A stretch of 64,000 nt of DNA from Lutibacter sp. (GTDB lineage: Bacteria > Bacteroidota > Bacteroidia > Flavobacteriales > Flavobacteriaceae): contig JAUXPH010000015.1 of the NCBI GenBank assembly GCA_030683995.1, positions 1-64,000 of the forward strand, written 5' to 3'. Numbering within the stretch: position 1 is the stretch's first letter; every line of letters begins with the position of its first letter. Shown here in pieces: positions 43,041 to 54,456 of the stretch. Position numbers and translations under genes: made by a program. The notes under the pieces were generated by a model. The model was not told the DNA's origin. It saw only the letters and a list, made by a program, of their open reading frames with translations, and ran no database searches.

Positions 43041-43718
43041 ATGCGAATTGATATCATTACCGTTTCACCAGAACTGATTAAAAGTCCGTTTGAATATTCC
43101 ATTATTAAACGCGCCATCGACAAAAATTTGGTGGAAGTTATCTTTCACGATTTGAGGAAATATGCGTTAAATGATTACGGAAAAATTGACGATTACCAAT
43201 TTGGCGGCGGCGCTGGAATGGTTTTAATGATTGAACCCATTGACAAATGCATTTCGAAACTTAAACTGGAGCGCGATTATGATGAAATTATTTACCTCAC
43301 GCCCGATGCGCCAACTTTAAACCAGCAATTGGCAAATACTTTGTCTTTGGCCGAAAATATATTGATTCTTTGCGGACATTATAAAGGTGTGGATCAGCGT
43401 GTAAGGGAATTGTTGGTCACCAAAGAAATTTCTATAGGAGATTACGTTTTGAGCGGCGGAGAATTGGGCGCAGCTGTTTTATGCGATGCCATTATTCGAT
43501 TGATTCCCGGCGTTTTAGGCGATGAATCTTCGGCATTGACCGATTCGTTTCAAGACAATTTACTTTCGCCTCCGGTTTACACGCGACCATCGGAATACAA
43601 AGGGCTTGAAGTGCCAAAAATACTGTTGTCGGGCAATTTTCCGAAGATTGATGAATGGCGGAACGAACAAGCGATGGAAAGAACAAAAAAAATAAGGCCG
43701 GATTTGTTGGAAGACTGA
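43041..43718 (+). CDS. trmD: tRNA (guanine37-N1)-methyltransferase TrmD
   Basis: TrmD methylates G37 of tRNAs to prevent frameshifting. The 225-residue SPOUT protein shows [13 protein letters not shown], the knotted AdoMet site [12 protein letters not shown] and [14 protein letters not shown], then the [17 protein letters not shown] segment. It lies upstream of rplS, a common pairing, though each has its own -7 box here. Confidence 0.97.
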   Translation: MRIDIITVSPELIKSPFEYSIIKRAIDKNLVEVIFHDLRKYALNDYGKIDDYQFGGGAGMVLMIEPIDKCISKLKLERDYDEIIYLTPDAPTLNQQLANTLSLAENILILCGHYKGVDQRVRELLVTKEISIGDYVLSGGELGAAVLCDAIIRLIPGVLGDESSALTDSFQDNLLSPPVYTRPSEYKGLEVPKILLSGNFPKIDEWRNEQAMERTKKIRPDLLED

Positions 43719-43728
43719 TCTTTTTTAT

Positions 43729-43736
43729 TAAATTTG
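43729..43736 (+). promoter_or_regulatory. -7 box of rplS
   Basis: TAAATTTG, about 70 bp upstream of the rplS ATG, leaving a leader of roughly 65 nt that could hold ribosomal-protein control. Confidence 0.5.
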
Positions 43737-43806
43737 CACACTCAAAATTAACCTCTGACGAAAATCGTGAATGTTGGTCATTGAAAAACCCATTAAAAAA
43801 TTAACA

Positions 43807-44157
43807 ATGGAAGATTTAGTAAAATTTGTACAAGACAAATTTGTAACTGCAAATGAGTTGCCAGAATTTCAGGCAGGAGACACGATTACTGTGTACTACG
43901 AAATTAGAGAAGGCGAAAAAAAACGTACCCAGCATTTTAGAGGTACCGTAATTCAACGCAGAGGCGCAGGAGCTTCTGAAACATTTACCATCAGAAAAAT
44001 GTCGGGAACCGTTGGTGTTGAACGTATTTTTCCGTTAAACTTACCGGCAATTGAAAAAATTGAAGTGAACAAACAAGGTAGCGTACGCAGAGCACGTATT
44101 TTCTACTTTAGAGGTTTAACAGGTAAAAAAGCAAGGATTAAAGAAAAAAGACGTTAG
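43807..44157 (+). CDS. rplS: 50S ribosomal protein L19
   Basis: L19 sits at the interface of the large and small ribosomal subunits. I chose ATG 43807 (MEDLVKFVQDKF), the start used by L19 homologues; the frame is open from 43771 but the added MLVIEKPIKKLT is leader. The 116-residue protein contains FQAGDTITVYYEIREGEKKR, FRGTVIQRRGAG and the C-terminal GKKARIKEKRR. A strong terminator follows 21 bp after the stop. Confidence 0.97.
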   Translation: MEDLVKFVQDKFVTANELPEFQAGDTITVYYEIREGEKKRTQHFRGTVIQRRGAGASETFTIRKMSGTVGVERIFPLNLPAIEKIEVNKQGSVRRARIFYFRGLTGKKARIKEKRR

Positions 44158-44178
44158 TCTGTTTTCCTTTAAAAATAT

Positions 44179-44211
44179 AAAACCCGTTTTGAAATTCAAA
44201 ACGGGTTTTTT
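44179..44211 (+). terminator. Terminator after rplS
   Basis: AAAACCCGTTTT and AAAACGGGTTTT arms around GAAATTC-type loop, followed by T. Confidence 0.9.
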
Positions 44212-44841
44212 GGTTATTAACATTTGTTAATAAGTGCGGTTCATATCTTGTTGAAAACAAAACGATTATAAATTTGGAAAATTAAAATATACGTGCTTAT
44301 TTTACAAAAGGAATTAGCAGGAGTGCTTACATAAACGTTAGAATGCAAGTTTTATAGTTGAACCAAAAAACCTCGTTGCGAATTTCCTTATGTTCTTGAA
44401 CATAGTTTTTAAAACCGCGCTTTAACAAGTAATGTGCCCAGTATTTAGCATGAATAACAGGAACATGGTTTTAAAAGCACATTTTAAAACAGCAATCTTA
44501 AATCGAGTAGTTTTTAGGAATTACAACAAAGTTTTAGAGACTGTTTTAAAAGAAACATCTAATTTAATAAGAACTTGATTCGTAAGAAAACAGGTTACAG
44601 TAAAAAATTTAAGTGTAGGTTATTCTTTAAGGAGCATAACGAAAACGACTAAATCTTTAACTGGTAACTTATTAAAAAAAGAGTTTCAGCAAATAGCCAT
44701 AATACTGAGCAATCAATATTATGGCTTTTGTTTTTTAGCCATTGCAATTTTTGCAAAATTCACCTCTCTTTTTTAAATTAAAAACAAAATTACCCCCTTA
44801 TTTATAACGTTTTCGAGGGCGATTTTTCCCTCATAATTCCC
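44212..44841. other. Gene-free stretch with protein-like but interrupted reading frames
   Basis: No gene can be called in about 630 bp. On the minus strand a 47-codon open stretch (44330-44470) reads like protein (HAKYWAHYLLKRGFKNYVQ), but it has no ATG near its upstream end, and the same frame continues past its stop through ALLLIPFVK to another stop. On the plus strand ATG 44465 opens a 37-codon frame to 44578. A hairpin with a T run lies at 44695-44735. It may be gene remnants or a non-coding RNA. Confidence 0.5.
44695..44735 (+). terminator. Terminator-like hairpin with no obvious gene upstream
   Basis: AGCCATAATA and TATTATGGCT pair perfectly over 10 bp with a 12-nt loop, followed by TTTGTTTTTT on the plus strand. 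It has no protein gene to terminate, raising the possibility of an RNA gene in 44212-44735. Confidence 0.6.
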
Positions 44842-44849
44842 TATATTTG
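44842..44849 (+). promoter_or_regulatory. -7 box of icd
   Basis: TATATTTG, 81 bp upstream of the isocitrate dehydrogenase ATG. Confidence 0.5.
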
Positions 44850-44885
44850 CACAACGCTAAACGAAATTAATTTACCCTGCTATAA

Positions 44886-47186
<2,301 letters not shown>

Positions 47187-47228
47187 TTAAAGTTTGACAT
47201 GATTTAAAAAGAAATTTTCATACTTCGT

Positions 47229-47262
47229 AAAAAAGCAAGAACTCAAATTCTTGCTTTTTTTT
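47229..47262 (+). terminator. Terminator after icd
   Basis: AAAAAAGCAAGAA and TTCTTGCTTTTTT arms form a perfect 13-bp stem with a T run. Confidence 0.9.
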
Positions 47263-47320
47263 GTTTATATAACGATATGAAATAAATTGACGCAAAAATA
47301 TAGAACTAAGCAAAAATGAG

Positions 47321-47328
47321 TATTTTTG
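47321..47328 (+). promoter_or_regulatory. -7 box of murQ, leaderless start
   Basis: TATTTTTG, then AAAA and the murQ ATG. Confidence 0.5.
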
Positions 47329-47332
47329 AAAA

Positions 47333-48154
47333 ATGGATTTCACAAAAACCACTGAGCAAGCCTCCAATTACCATCATTTGGAAAAAATGAGTGTTAATGA
47401 ATTGTTGACGCATATCAATTCTGAAGATAAAACTGTTCCAAATGCGGTTGAAAAAGTGATTCCCGCCATTGAAAAATTGGTGAAGGAAATTGTGCAACAA
47501 TTGAAAAAAGGTGGCAGGTTGTTTTATGTAGGTTCAGGAACCAGCGGCAGATTGGGAATACTGGACGCATCTGAATGCCCGCCAACTTTTGGCGTTTCAC
47601 ACGATATTGTGATTGGTATTATTGCCGGCGGCGATACCGCTATCAGAAAAGCAGTTGAATTTGCCGAAGATTCCACCACACAATGTTGGGAGGATTTAAA
47701 AGTCCATCACATCAACAGCAATGATGTTGTTATCGGAATCGCTGCTTCAGGAACCACGCCTTATGTGATAAACGGCATCAAAAAATGCAATGAAAATGGT
47801 ATTTTAACTGGTTGCATAACCTGCAATGTTGGAAGTCCGCTCGCAAAAATCGCTAAATTTCCCATTGAAGTTTTGGTGGGCCCGGAATTTGTGACCGGAA
47901 GTTCAAGAATGAAAGCAGGAACCGCCCAAAAGCTCATTTTAAATATGATTTCAACCAGCGTTATGATCCAACTTGGAAAAATAAAAGGCAATAAAATGGT
48001 TGATATGCAATTGACTAACGATAAACTGGTGATTCGCGGAACAAAAATGCTGATGGAAGAATTGAATATTTCAGAAGAAAAAGCCATTGAGCTGCTGGTA
48101 AAATATAAAAATGTACGAACTGCAATCCACAATTATACAGATGGGAACGGATAG
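47333..48154 (+). CDS. murQ: N-acetylmuramic acid 6-phosphate etherase MurQ
   Basis: MurQ splits the lactyl ether of MurNAc-6-phosphate, feeding recycled cell-wall sugar into amino-sugar metabolism. The 273-residue SIS-domain protein shows YVGSGTSGRLGILDASECPP, the IGIAASGTTPYVI phosphate loop and GSSRMKAGTAQKLILNMIS. It starts a three-gene run with a small DUF6095 membrane protein and an ATP-grasp protein, both overlapping in turn. No muropeptide transporter or kinase is adjacent. Confidence 0.95.
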   Translation: MDFTKTTEQASNYHHLEKMSVNELLTHINSEDKTVPNAVEKVIPAIEKLVKEIVQQLKKGGRLFYVGSGTSGRLGILDASECPPTFGVSHDIVIGIIAGGDTAIRKAVEFAEDSTTQCWEDLKVHHINSNDVVIGIAASGTTPYVINGIKKCNENGILTGCITCNVGSPLAKIAKFPIEVLVGPEFVTGSSRMKAGTAQKLILNMISTSVMIQLGKIKGNKMVDMQLTNDKLVIRGTKMLMEELNISEEKAIELLVKYKNVRTAIHNYTDGNG

Positions 48155-48365
48155 AAAAGAAATGGTTCGGGGCTTAAAATATGCGATGGCCACTTTGCCC
48201 CTTATGGTTGCGGCGCCAATTTTAATAACCATTGGCTACAAAGCCATCAAACAGCAAAACAATTATTTATTCCTTATTGTTGGCATTGTACTGGCAATAA
48301 CCGCTATTGTTTTAGGTATTTTAGGCATCAAAATAATTTTAAATGGCCTTTTTAACAACAAATAA
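48141..48365 (+). CDS. DUF6095 family small membrane protein
   Basis: A 74-residue protein with two membrane helices (about 12-33 and 40-70) joined by a polar KQQNN loop. I recognise it as the DUF6095 family seen after murQ in Flavobacteria. I chose ATG 48141 (MGTDRKEMVRG), which overlaps the end of murQ by 14 bp; an upstream ATG at 48111 would overlap by 44 bp. Function unknown. Its stop overlaps the next start as TAATG. Confidence 0.8.
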   Translation: MGTDRKEMVRGLKYAMATLPLMVAAPILITIGYKAIKQQNNYLFLIVGIVLAITAIVLGILGIKIILNGLFNNK

Positions 48366-49408
48366 TGGGAATCCCAAGTTTCAATAAAATTACAAACTGG
48401 GAATATTGGCCTTCTTATCTTTTTTATGTTCCGCTATTGCCGTATGCCATTTATTTGGCGATAAAAGCGCGAAGTTTTGGATTCTTTTCAGCCGTTAATC
48501 CGGGAATTGAAGGCTCAGGAAACGGATTGGAATCAAAATACAAAACCCTTCAATTGCTGCCTTCCAACTATCGCCCGAACAGCATTTTTGTCGAAAAAGG
48601 TGAGAATCTTGATAAAATATTGCCAAAAATTGCCAAAAGTAATATTCAATTTCCTTTAATCATAAAACCTGATATTGGTTTCAGAGGTTTGCTGGTGACA
48701 AAAATTAAGGACGAAGCTGACCTTTCTGTTTATCTTAAAAAATACAATTCCATCAATTTAATTATTCAGGAATTTGTGGATTATAAAAAGGAATGCGGTA
48801 TTTTTTACCATAGAATTCCGGGCGAAAAAAAAGGTAATATTACTTCAATAACCTTGAAAAAATATTTAACGGTTATGGGTAATGGAAATTCAACACTTTT
48901 GGACTTAATTTTATATGATGAAAGAGCTAAACGTTATGCCAAATACCTTTTTGAACTAAACAAAAATAGCCTTGAGTTCATTCCAAAAAACAAGGAAGAA
49001 GTTGTGCTGAACATGATTGGAAATCACTCAAAAGGAACACAGTTTATAAATGGCAATTATTTAATAAACAGCGAATTGGAGTGTTTTTTAGATGAATTAA
49101 ATGCTAAAATTGATGGCTGGTATTATGGAAGAATGGATTTGAAGTACAACAATTTTGATGAATTGCTGAAAGGTGAAAGCTTTAAAATTATTGAAATCAA
49201 CGGTATCATATCTGAACCCACCCATATTTACGATGCTTCAAAAGGAAGTTATTTTAAGGCTTTAAAATCGATTCAAAATCATTGGAAACTCATCTATATC
49301 ATTGGCGTAAAAAACAAGAAACTAAACAAGGGAAACTACACCAATTTGAGCTATTTAATTGCCGTTTATTTCAACTATAAAAAGTATTTAAATAAGGTAA
49401 CGCGTTAA
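48365..49408 (+). CDS. ATP-grasp-like protein, D-alanine ligase-related
   Basis: A 347-residue protein whose central and C-terminal parts look like an ATP-grasp fold: FPLIIKPDIGFRGLLV for nucleotide binding, LIIQEFVDYKKECGIFYHRI, then YYGRMDLKYNN and FKIIEINGIISEPTHIYDAS with metal-binding Asp, Glu and Asn. The N-terminal 40 residues include a hydrophobic segment (LFYVPLLPYAIYLAIKA), suggesting membrane attachment. ATP-grasp enzymes join a carboxylate to an amine or thiol; the substrate here is not known. Coupling to murQ hints at cell-wall sugar or peptide metabolism. Confidence 0.7.
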   Translation: MGIPSFNKITNWEYWPSYLFYVPLLPYAIYLAIKARSFGFFSAVNPGIEGSGNGLESKYKTLQLLPSNYRPNSIFVEKGENLDKILPKIAKSNIQFPLIIKPDIGFRGLLVTKIKDEADLSVYLKKYNSINLIIQEFVDYKKECGIFYHRIPGEKKGNITSITLKKYLTVMGNGNSTLLDLILYDERAKRYAKYLFELNKNSLEFIPKNKEEVVLNMIGNHSKGTQFINGNYLINSELECFLDELNAKIDGWYYGRMDLKYNNFDELLKGESFKIIEINGIISEPTHIYDASKGSYFKALKSIQNHWKLIYIIGVKNKKLNKGNYTNLSYLIAVYFNYKKYLNKVTR

Positions 49409-49411
49409 ATA

Positions 49412-49906
49412 CTACTTCTGAAAATTCGTTTTAGGCGTGGTTGGGTTAAACCCGAAATCTGCATCCGGAAGTGCAATTCCCAGTTGAGAAATCACATAAC
49501 CCACACTTGCAAAATGATGAATGGCGTGGCTGTGCGCTTGTATTAAAATGCCACCCAAGGTATAATTCACCGAAACAATTCCCAAGCCCAAATCATCGGT
49601 TACCATAATAATTTTATTAAAATCCTCTTTTTCAATTAATTTCAATCGTTGAATAATCTCTTCAAAATAAGCGATTCCGTATTGTGTGTAATTTTCGGCC
49701 AATTCATTTCGTTTTCTGTTGATTAAATTGATGTTGCCCGATTCCAAGCCGATCAAAACACAATCAAAAACATCCAAAATATGACGCATATGAACTCCTA
49801 TACTTGAATAATATGGCGCAATGGTTGTGTTGTTATATTCATCATCAGAAATGCAATTCAACAGCTGAATTCCTCTGTTTAAGTTTTTTTCAATCGCTTC
49901 AATCAT
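49412..49906 (-). CDS. DinB family protein
   Basis: A 164-residue four-helix-bundle protein of the DinB/YfiT superfamily, many members of which are metal-dependent thiol transferases. Candidate metal histidines appear in GVHMRHILDVFDC (His34, His37) and in QAHSHAIHHFASVGYVI near residue 130. It faces the ATP-grasp gene tail to tail with 3 bp between stops. Substrate unknown; low-molecular-weight thiol chemistry is possible but not shown. Confidence 0.85.
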   Translation of the reverse strand: MIEAIEKNLNRGIQLLNCISDDEYNNTTIAPYYSSIGVHMRHILDVFDCVLIGLESGNINLINRKRNELAENYTQYGIAYFEEIIQRLKLIEKEDFNKIIMVTDDLGLGIVSVNYTLGGILIQAHSHAIHHFASVGYVISQLGIALPDADFGFNPTTPKTNFQK

Positions 49907-49940
49907 ACCGAAATATTATTAATGTTTTTCTATTTAAAAT

Positions 49941-50555
49941 TTAACCTATTAGCTTAATCAACGTGAAAATTCCCAGTGATAAAAATAATAAACTCAAAAT
50001 AATATTGATGTTTGTCGCAATAAATGAAATTCTCTTACTGATAATTTTCGCAAAAAATATGTAGGTGTAAAATAACAAAAATGAACCTATTGCCGCTCCC
50101 AAAATAAATAAGAAAATATAGGGCTGTTCAATGATAATTTTATTGATGGAACCCAAATAAATACTGATGCCCAGATAAAATGGAATCGCCAGCATATTTA
50201 CCGAAGACATTGCCATTCCTTTAAAAATATAATTTCCTTTACTGATTTTGCTTTTTGCATCCATTTTTTTACGCGACATCATAAAAAAGAAAATGGCCAA
50301 GATGAAAAACACAAAAACGCCTGCCAATTTTAAAAATTCAATCACTTTTGGGTTTTTAATAAAAAATTCGGCAAAAAACAAGGCGATTCCTGCCTGAATA
50401 AAAACAATGACTGCAGCACCCAATGCAAATTTTACGCTTTCTATTTTGCCTACATTCAACCTGGTTTTTAGCACGGTCATATTCAGCATTCCGGGAGAAA
50501 TCAATCCGAAGTAAGCCATTCCGATGCCGTAAATAACGTGAAGAAAATATGCCAT
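49941..50555 (-). CDS. LysE family transporter
   Basis: A 204-residue integral membrane protein with six hydrophobic segments. The N-terminal GLISPGMLNMTVLKTRLNVG resembles the PGP-containing start of LysE/RhtB exporters, which expel amino acids or related small molecules. Substrate cannot be predicted. It is separated from the flippase gene by 81 bp and from DinB by 34 bp on the same strand, so it may be the last gene but one of a longer transcript. Confidence 0.85.
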   Translation of the reverse strand: MAYFLHVIYGIGMAYFGLISPGMLNMTVLKTRLNVGKIESVKFALGAAVIVFIQAGIALFFAEFFIKNPKVIEFLKLAGVFVFFILAIFFFMMSRKKMDAKSKISKGNYIFKGMAMSSVNMLAIPFYLGISIYLGSINKIIIEQPYIFLFILGAAIGSFLLFYTYIFFAKIISKRISFIATNINIILSLLFLSLGIFTLIKLIG

Positions 50556-50636
50556 TTGTTTGAAGTTGAAAAGGTTAAATATTAAAAGTTTAAAGGCTAA
50601 GGTTAAAAAATCTTGATTCCTTAATAGACTATAGTG

Positions 50637-52100
50637 CTATTCATTTTTTGAAACATATTTAGACACAAAACCATCAATATCTTTTGAAATATTTAATTTA
50701 TTGATAAGCAAAAAATACACTGCTGAAATAATTACGCCTTTAATCCCAATATTAACAATTGGATGAAAATTGAAATTCCAAAAATAAAACACTGCGAATA
50801 TTGCAGAAATAATGATTGCCAATTTAATGGTATTCAAATCAAAAGGCTGAATTTTTAATTTGGATTTTAAATAAATAATTTTAAGCAAGCTATACACAGC
50901 AACCACAATAAGTGTCGCAATTGCCGCTCCGTTTATGCCAATTAAATCGATCAGCCACTTGTTTAAAAAGATAATACTGACGGCCATTGCCAGCGATAAA
51001 TAAAAAAATATTTTATAGTATTTTGAGTTTAACAAAATGGCATTTCCGGTTCCCAAAGCCAATTCTATCAGTTTTGAAACGGAAATAATTAACACAACCC
51101 AAATTCCTTTGGTAAATTCAGGTTTGTTTATTAAGGCATATAAATCGACAATGTTTAAATTAATCAATAAAAAAAACAGGCCGCCAATAACCAATAAATT
51201 TATGGAAGTCTGTTTGTACAGCTTTTCAACCTCAACAATATTATTTTCATTCATATCTTTTGCGGTGATCGGACTAGTAATTTGCAGCATAGCGCGCGTG
51301 GGAATGCCAATGACGCTAGCAATATAAATTCCTACGGAATAATAAGCGACTTGCGCAATTTGTTCCATTTGGGGAATCATAAACTTATCGATTTCCAGTA
51401 AGACTCCAGAAGCAGATCCTGCCACAATGATATACAAGGAAAAGGTAATTATTTCTTTTAAATTTGAAGGAAGCGCAAATTTAAACGTTGGTTTATACAC
51501 ATAAAAAGCATAAAGCATCATAATTAGGGTGCTGATTCCATAAACAATTACCACTCCGTAAATAAATTGTTCATTGGTGAGCCATTTAAAAAATACCGCA
51601 AACAATAAAAATGTGGTACAAATTCGAGGAAAAATTTCTTTGATGAAATTTCCGAAAACAGAATTGAATTGCACTTTTGTCCACGAATAAAAAACCTCAA
51701 AATAACCCATAAAAATAGCCAACAGAAATATAAGATACGTATATTTTTTGATGATGGGGTTTTCCATAGAAATCCAATTCGCTATAGTTTCATAGATAAA
51801 AGCCCCCGCAAATGCCAATGGAATGATGATAAACAACGGCAAGATAAGCGTTGTGGTCAAAAAACCATCTTGTTCTATTTTAGTTTTATAGGAAGAATAA
51901 AACTTGACGATGGTATGTTGCATTCCAAAAACGAGCAATGGCAAAATAATATTTGCGGCAGAAAGCAAAAAGGTAATCAACCCAAAATAATCTTCGTGCA
52001 AAAAATGGGTATATAAAAACAGCACATTGATGCCGCCCACCCCAAAACCTAAAAAAATAATGAGCGTATTAAAAAAAGACTGCTTTAAAATAATTCCCAT
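50637..52100 (-). CDS. Polysaccharide flippase, Wzx/MOP family
   Basis: A 487-residue membrane protein with about twelve to fourteen hydrophobic segments and the N-terminal QSFFNTLIIFLGFGVGGINV pattern of oligosaccharide flippases in the MOP superfamily. It would move lipid-linked repeat units across the inner membrane for capsule, exopolysaccharide or O-antigen. Its start overlaps the wecB stop by one base, placing it last in a four-gene surface-polysaccharide operon. Confidence 0.9.
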   Translation of the reverse strand: MGIILKQSFFNTLIIFLGFGVGGINVLFLYTHFLHEDYFGLITFLLSAANIILPLLVFGMQHTIVKFYSSYKTKIEQDGFLTTTLILPLFIIIPLAFAGAFIYETIANWISMENPIIKKYTYLIFLLAIFMGYFEVFYSWTKVQFNSVFGNFIKEIFPRICTTFLLFAVFFKWLTNEQFIYGVVIVYGISTLIMMLYAFYVYKPTFKFALPSNLKEIITFSLYIIVAGSASGVLLEIDKFMIPQMEQIAQVAYYSVGIYIASVIGIPTRAMLQITSPITAKDMNENNIVEVEKLYKQTSINLLVIGGLFFLLINLNIVDLYALINKPEFTKGIWVVLIISVSKLIELALGTGNAILLNSKYYKIFFYLSLAMAVSIIFLNKWLIDLIGINGAAIATLIVVAVYSLLKIIYLKSKLKIQPFDLNTIKLAIIISAIFAVFYFWNFNFHPIVNIGIKGVIISAVYFLLINKLNISKDIDGFVSKYVSKNE

Positions 52101-53179
52101 TACAACAATTTAATAATTTCCTCATAAATCTTCTCCCCTACATTTTCTCCGAATAATTCCATCTCAAAATCAGCTTCTGAATTTTGAAAATCGTTAAAAG
52201 CCTTAAACATCTTTTCCTTGCCACTGCCAACAATTTTAGCAAATCCGTTGGTTACAAGTTCCACCCATTCAGTTTCTTCCCTGGCAATAATACAGTGTTT
52301 TTTATTGAAAAATGCTTCTTTTTGGAGTCCACCACTATCAGTAACCACCATATTGCATTTTTTTAAAAGCGTCAACATATCAAAATACCCGACCGGATCA
52401 ATTATTTTTAGGTCGTACGTTAAATGATGCTCTTCTAAAATGGCTTTCGTTCTCGGATGTAAAGGCAACACCACCTGTTTTTCTTTGCTTATTAATGCCA
52501 ATCCTTCAAAAATTCCCTTAAGTTTCTCCAAATCATCCGTATTTTCCTGACGGTGGATGGTTGCCAACACAAATTCATTGGGAACTAAGCTTAAATTTGA
52601 AATTATGGACGATTTTTCTTCAGAAATTTTACTGTAATAGCCAACGGCATCTTTCATTATATCACCACATTTTACCATTTTTGCCGATAAATTTTTGTAT
52701 CCTTCTTTTTGCAAATTTTCGATGGCCGTTTCTGTAGGGCAAAGCAATAAATCGGAAATTCTGTCGGTTAAAATTCTGTTGATTTCTTCGGGCATTTTCA
52801 TATTATAGGAGCGCAATCCCGCTTCAATGTGAACAATTTTGATATTCATTTTTTTTGCGGCCAATGCTCCGGCCAACGTGGAATTTGTGTCTCCGTAAAC
52901 CACCACCAAATCAGGATTTTCCTTGGTTAAAACCGACTCAATTTCCACAAGCATTTGTCCGGTCATAGCGCCGTGACCCATTCCGTTAATCGCCAAATTG
53001 TATTTAGGTTTCGGAATGTCCATTTCTTCAAAAAATATGTCGCTCATATTGGCATCATAATGCTGGCCGGTATGTACAATCACCTCCTCAACATCTTTGT
53101 GTTTGGTGATTATTCGACTTAATACAGCCGCTTTTACAAATTGAGGCCTTGCCCCTAATATGGTTACAATTTTGTTCAT
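52100..53179 (-). CDS. wecB: UDP-N-acetylglucosamine 2-epimerase (non-hydrolysing)
   Basis: The enzyme interconverts UDP-GlcNAc and UDP-ManNAc, supplying ManNAc or its uronic acid for surface polysaccharide. The 359-residue GT-B protein shows ILGARPQFVKAAVLSRI, VHTGQHYDANMSDIFFEEM, VYGDTNSTLAGALAAKK, HIEAGLRSYNMKMPEEINR and TDSGGLQKEAFF near the nucleotide site. It overlaps its neighbours by 1 and 4 bp. Some close relatives act on other 2-acetamido sugars, so the exact epimer is not certain. Confidence 0.92.
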   Translation of the reverse strand: MNKIVTILGARPQFVKAAVLSRIITKHKDVEEVIVHTGQHYDANMSDIFFEEMDIPKPKYNLAINGMGHGAMTGQMLVEIESVLTKENPDLVVVYGDTNSTLAGALAAKKMNIKIVHIEAGLRSYNMKMPEEINRILTDRISDLLLCPTETAIENLQKEGYKNLSAKMVKCGDIMKDAVGYYSKISEEKSSIISNLSLVPNEFVLATIHRQENTDDLEKLKGIFEGLALISKEKQVVLPLHPRTKAILEEHHLTYDLKIIDPVGYFDMLTLLKKCNMVVTDSGGLQKEAFFNKKHCIIAREETEWVELVTNGFAKIVGSGKEKMFKAFNDFQNSEADFEMELFGENVGEKIYEEIIKLL

Positions 53180-54456
53180 TCTGTGATTTTATATATGAGT
53201 TCCGAAACTTTTTTGGTAAGTTCCTTTCTGTGAAATTGGGCAATATTTTTTGAATTAGCCGTTAAATTTCCTTGCTTAAATTTAGCATATAAATTTAACA
53301 TAGCTAATTTTAAAGTTTGTTTATCTTCAAAATCCACTACCGAGCCTCCGTTGGTTTCTTTTATTATCTCAGCCAAGTCGCCATTTGTTGGTGCAATTGC
53401 CAAAATCGGACGTTTTGCCATTAAATATTCAAATATTTTTCCGGTGATGATGCCTTTTGCACTTGGCACATTGTTTACGATGAGCAACAAAACCAATGAT
53501 TTTTTCTGAAATTCCACCACTTTATCGTGAGTCACATAATCAATGATCTGAACATTTTTGGTAAGTTGGTGTTTTGAAATATCATTTAATACGGAAGCAT
53601 CTATTTTCCCAATAAGCTTCAATTCAAAATCTGCAGCAAATTCCTGGTTTTCTAAAACAATTTCCGCTAAAACTTCCCACAACATTTTCGGATTCCTGTC
53701 GGCATTCATCAACCCAATATGCGTCATCGTAAATTTTGGGTCCAATTCAGCAATAGTATCACCAAACTCCTCGTCAAAACCATTGGTAACCGTAATTACA
53801 TTGCTGTTAAACTTCATGAAATTCTCTTTCATGGTATTACCTACAACCAAAACGGCATCAGCATTTTTTAACACTTCATTTTCTAAAAAATGGTGTTCTT
53901 GTATGGCTTTATTGGTCAAAGGCAATTGTTGAAAATAATCTATTTCTGTCCATGGATCTCTAAAATCGGCAATCCACTTTATGTTGAGTTCCTTCTTTAA
54001 ATTTAACCCAATTAAGTGCATACTGTGTGGCGGACCGGTAGTGATCACCACATCAATTTTGTTTGATTTTAAATACTTTTTTAAATAAACAGTCGATGGT
54101 TTTACCCAGAATTTACGGGCATCGGGAATAAAATAATTTGCGCGAATGTATTGCAGTATTTTACCAAAAAAAGACGGATTCGGGTTAATAAATCCGGCAC
54201 TTTCCGTTTTCTTTTTTCCGAAGAAAGCGAACAAATTATTGGGTTCCCAAATGGGTAATCTTAAAACTGCAATGCCTTGTGGAATGTCTTTAGCCAGCGA
54301 TTCGTCTAAAATTGGGTATTTGGGATTTTCAACAGTATAAACAACGGGTTCAATGCCAAAATCACGAAAATATTTCACAAACTTAAGCCAGCGCTGTACG
54401 CCTGAACCTCCTGCAGGAGGCCAATAATAGGTGATAATAAGCGCTTTTTTCATCAT
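53176..54456 (-). CDS. Glycosyltransferase family 4-like protein
   Basis: A 426-residue GT-B fold enzyme. The N-terminal acceptor domain begins ALIITYYWPPAGGSGVQRWL with the glycine-rich loop, and the C-terminal donor domain includes VPSAKGIITGKIFEYLMAKRPILAI with the Glu of the EX7E-type region. Acceptor and sugar are unknown. The start may be either of two adjacent Met codons. It overlaps wecB and the following transferase by 4 bp each. Confidence 0.88.
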   Translation of the reverse strand: MMKKALIITYYWPPAGGSGVQRWLKFVKYFRDFGIEPVVYTVENPKYPILDESLAKDIPQGIAVLRLPIWEPNNLFAFFGKKKTESAGFINPNPSFFGKILQYIRANYFIPDARKFWVKPSTVYLKKYLKSNKIDVVITTGPPHSMHLIGLNLKKELNIKWIADFRDPWTEIDYFQQLPLTNKAIQEHHFLENEVLKNADAVLVVGNTMKENFMKFNSNVITVTNGFDEEFGDTIAELDPKFTMTHIGLMNADRNPKMLWEVLAEIVLENQEFAADFELKLIGKIDASVLNDISKHQLTKNVQIIDYVTHDKVVEFQKKSLVLLLIVNNVPSAKGIITGKIFEYLMAKRPILAIAPTNGDLAEIIKETNGGSVVDFEDKQTLKLAMLNLYAKFKQGNLTANSKNIAQFHRKELTKKVSELIYKITE

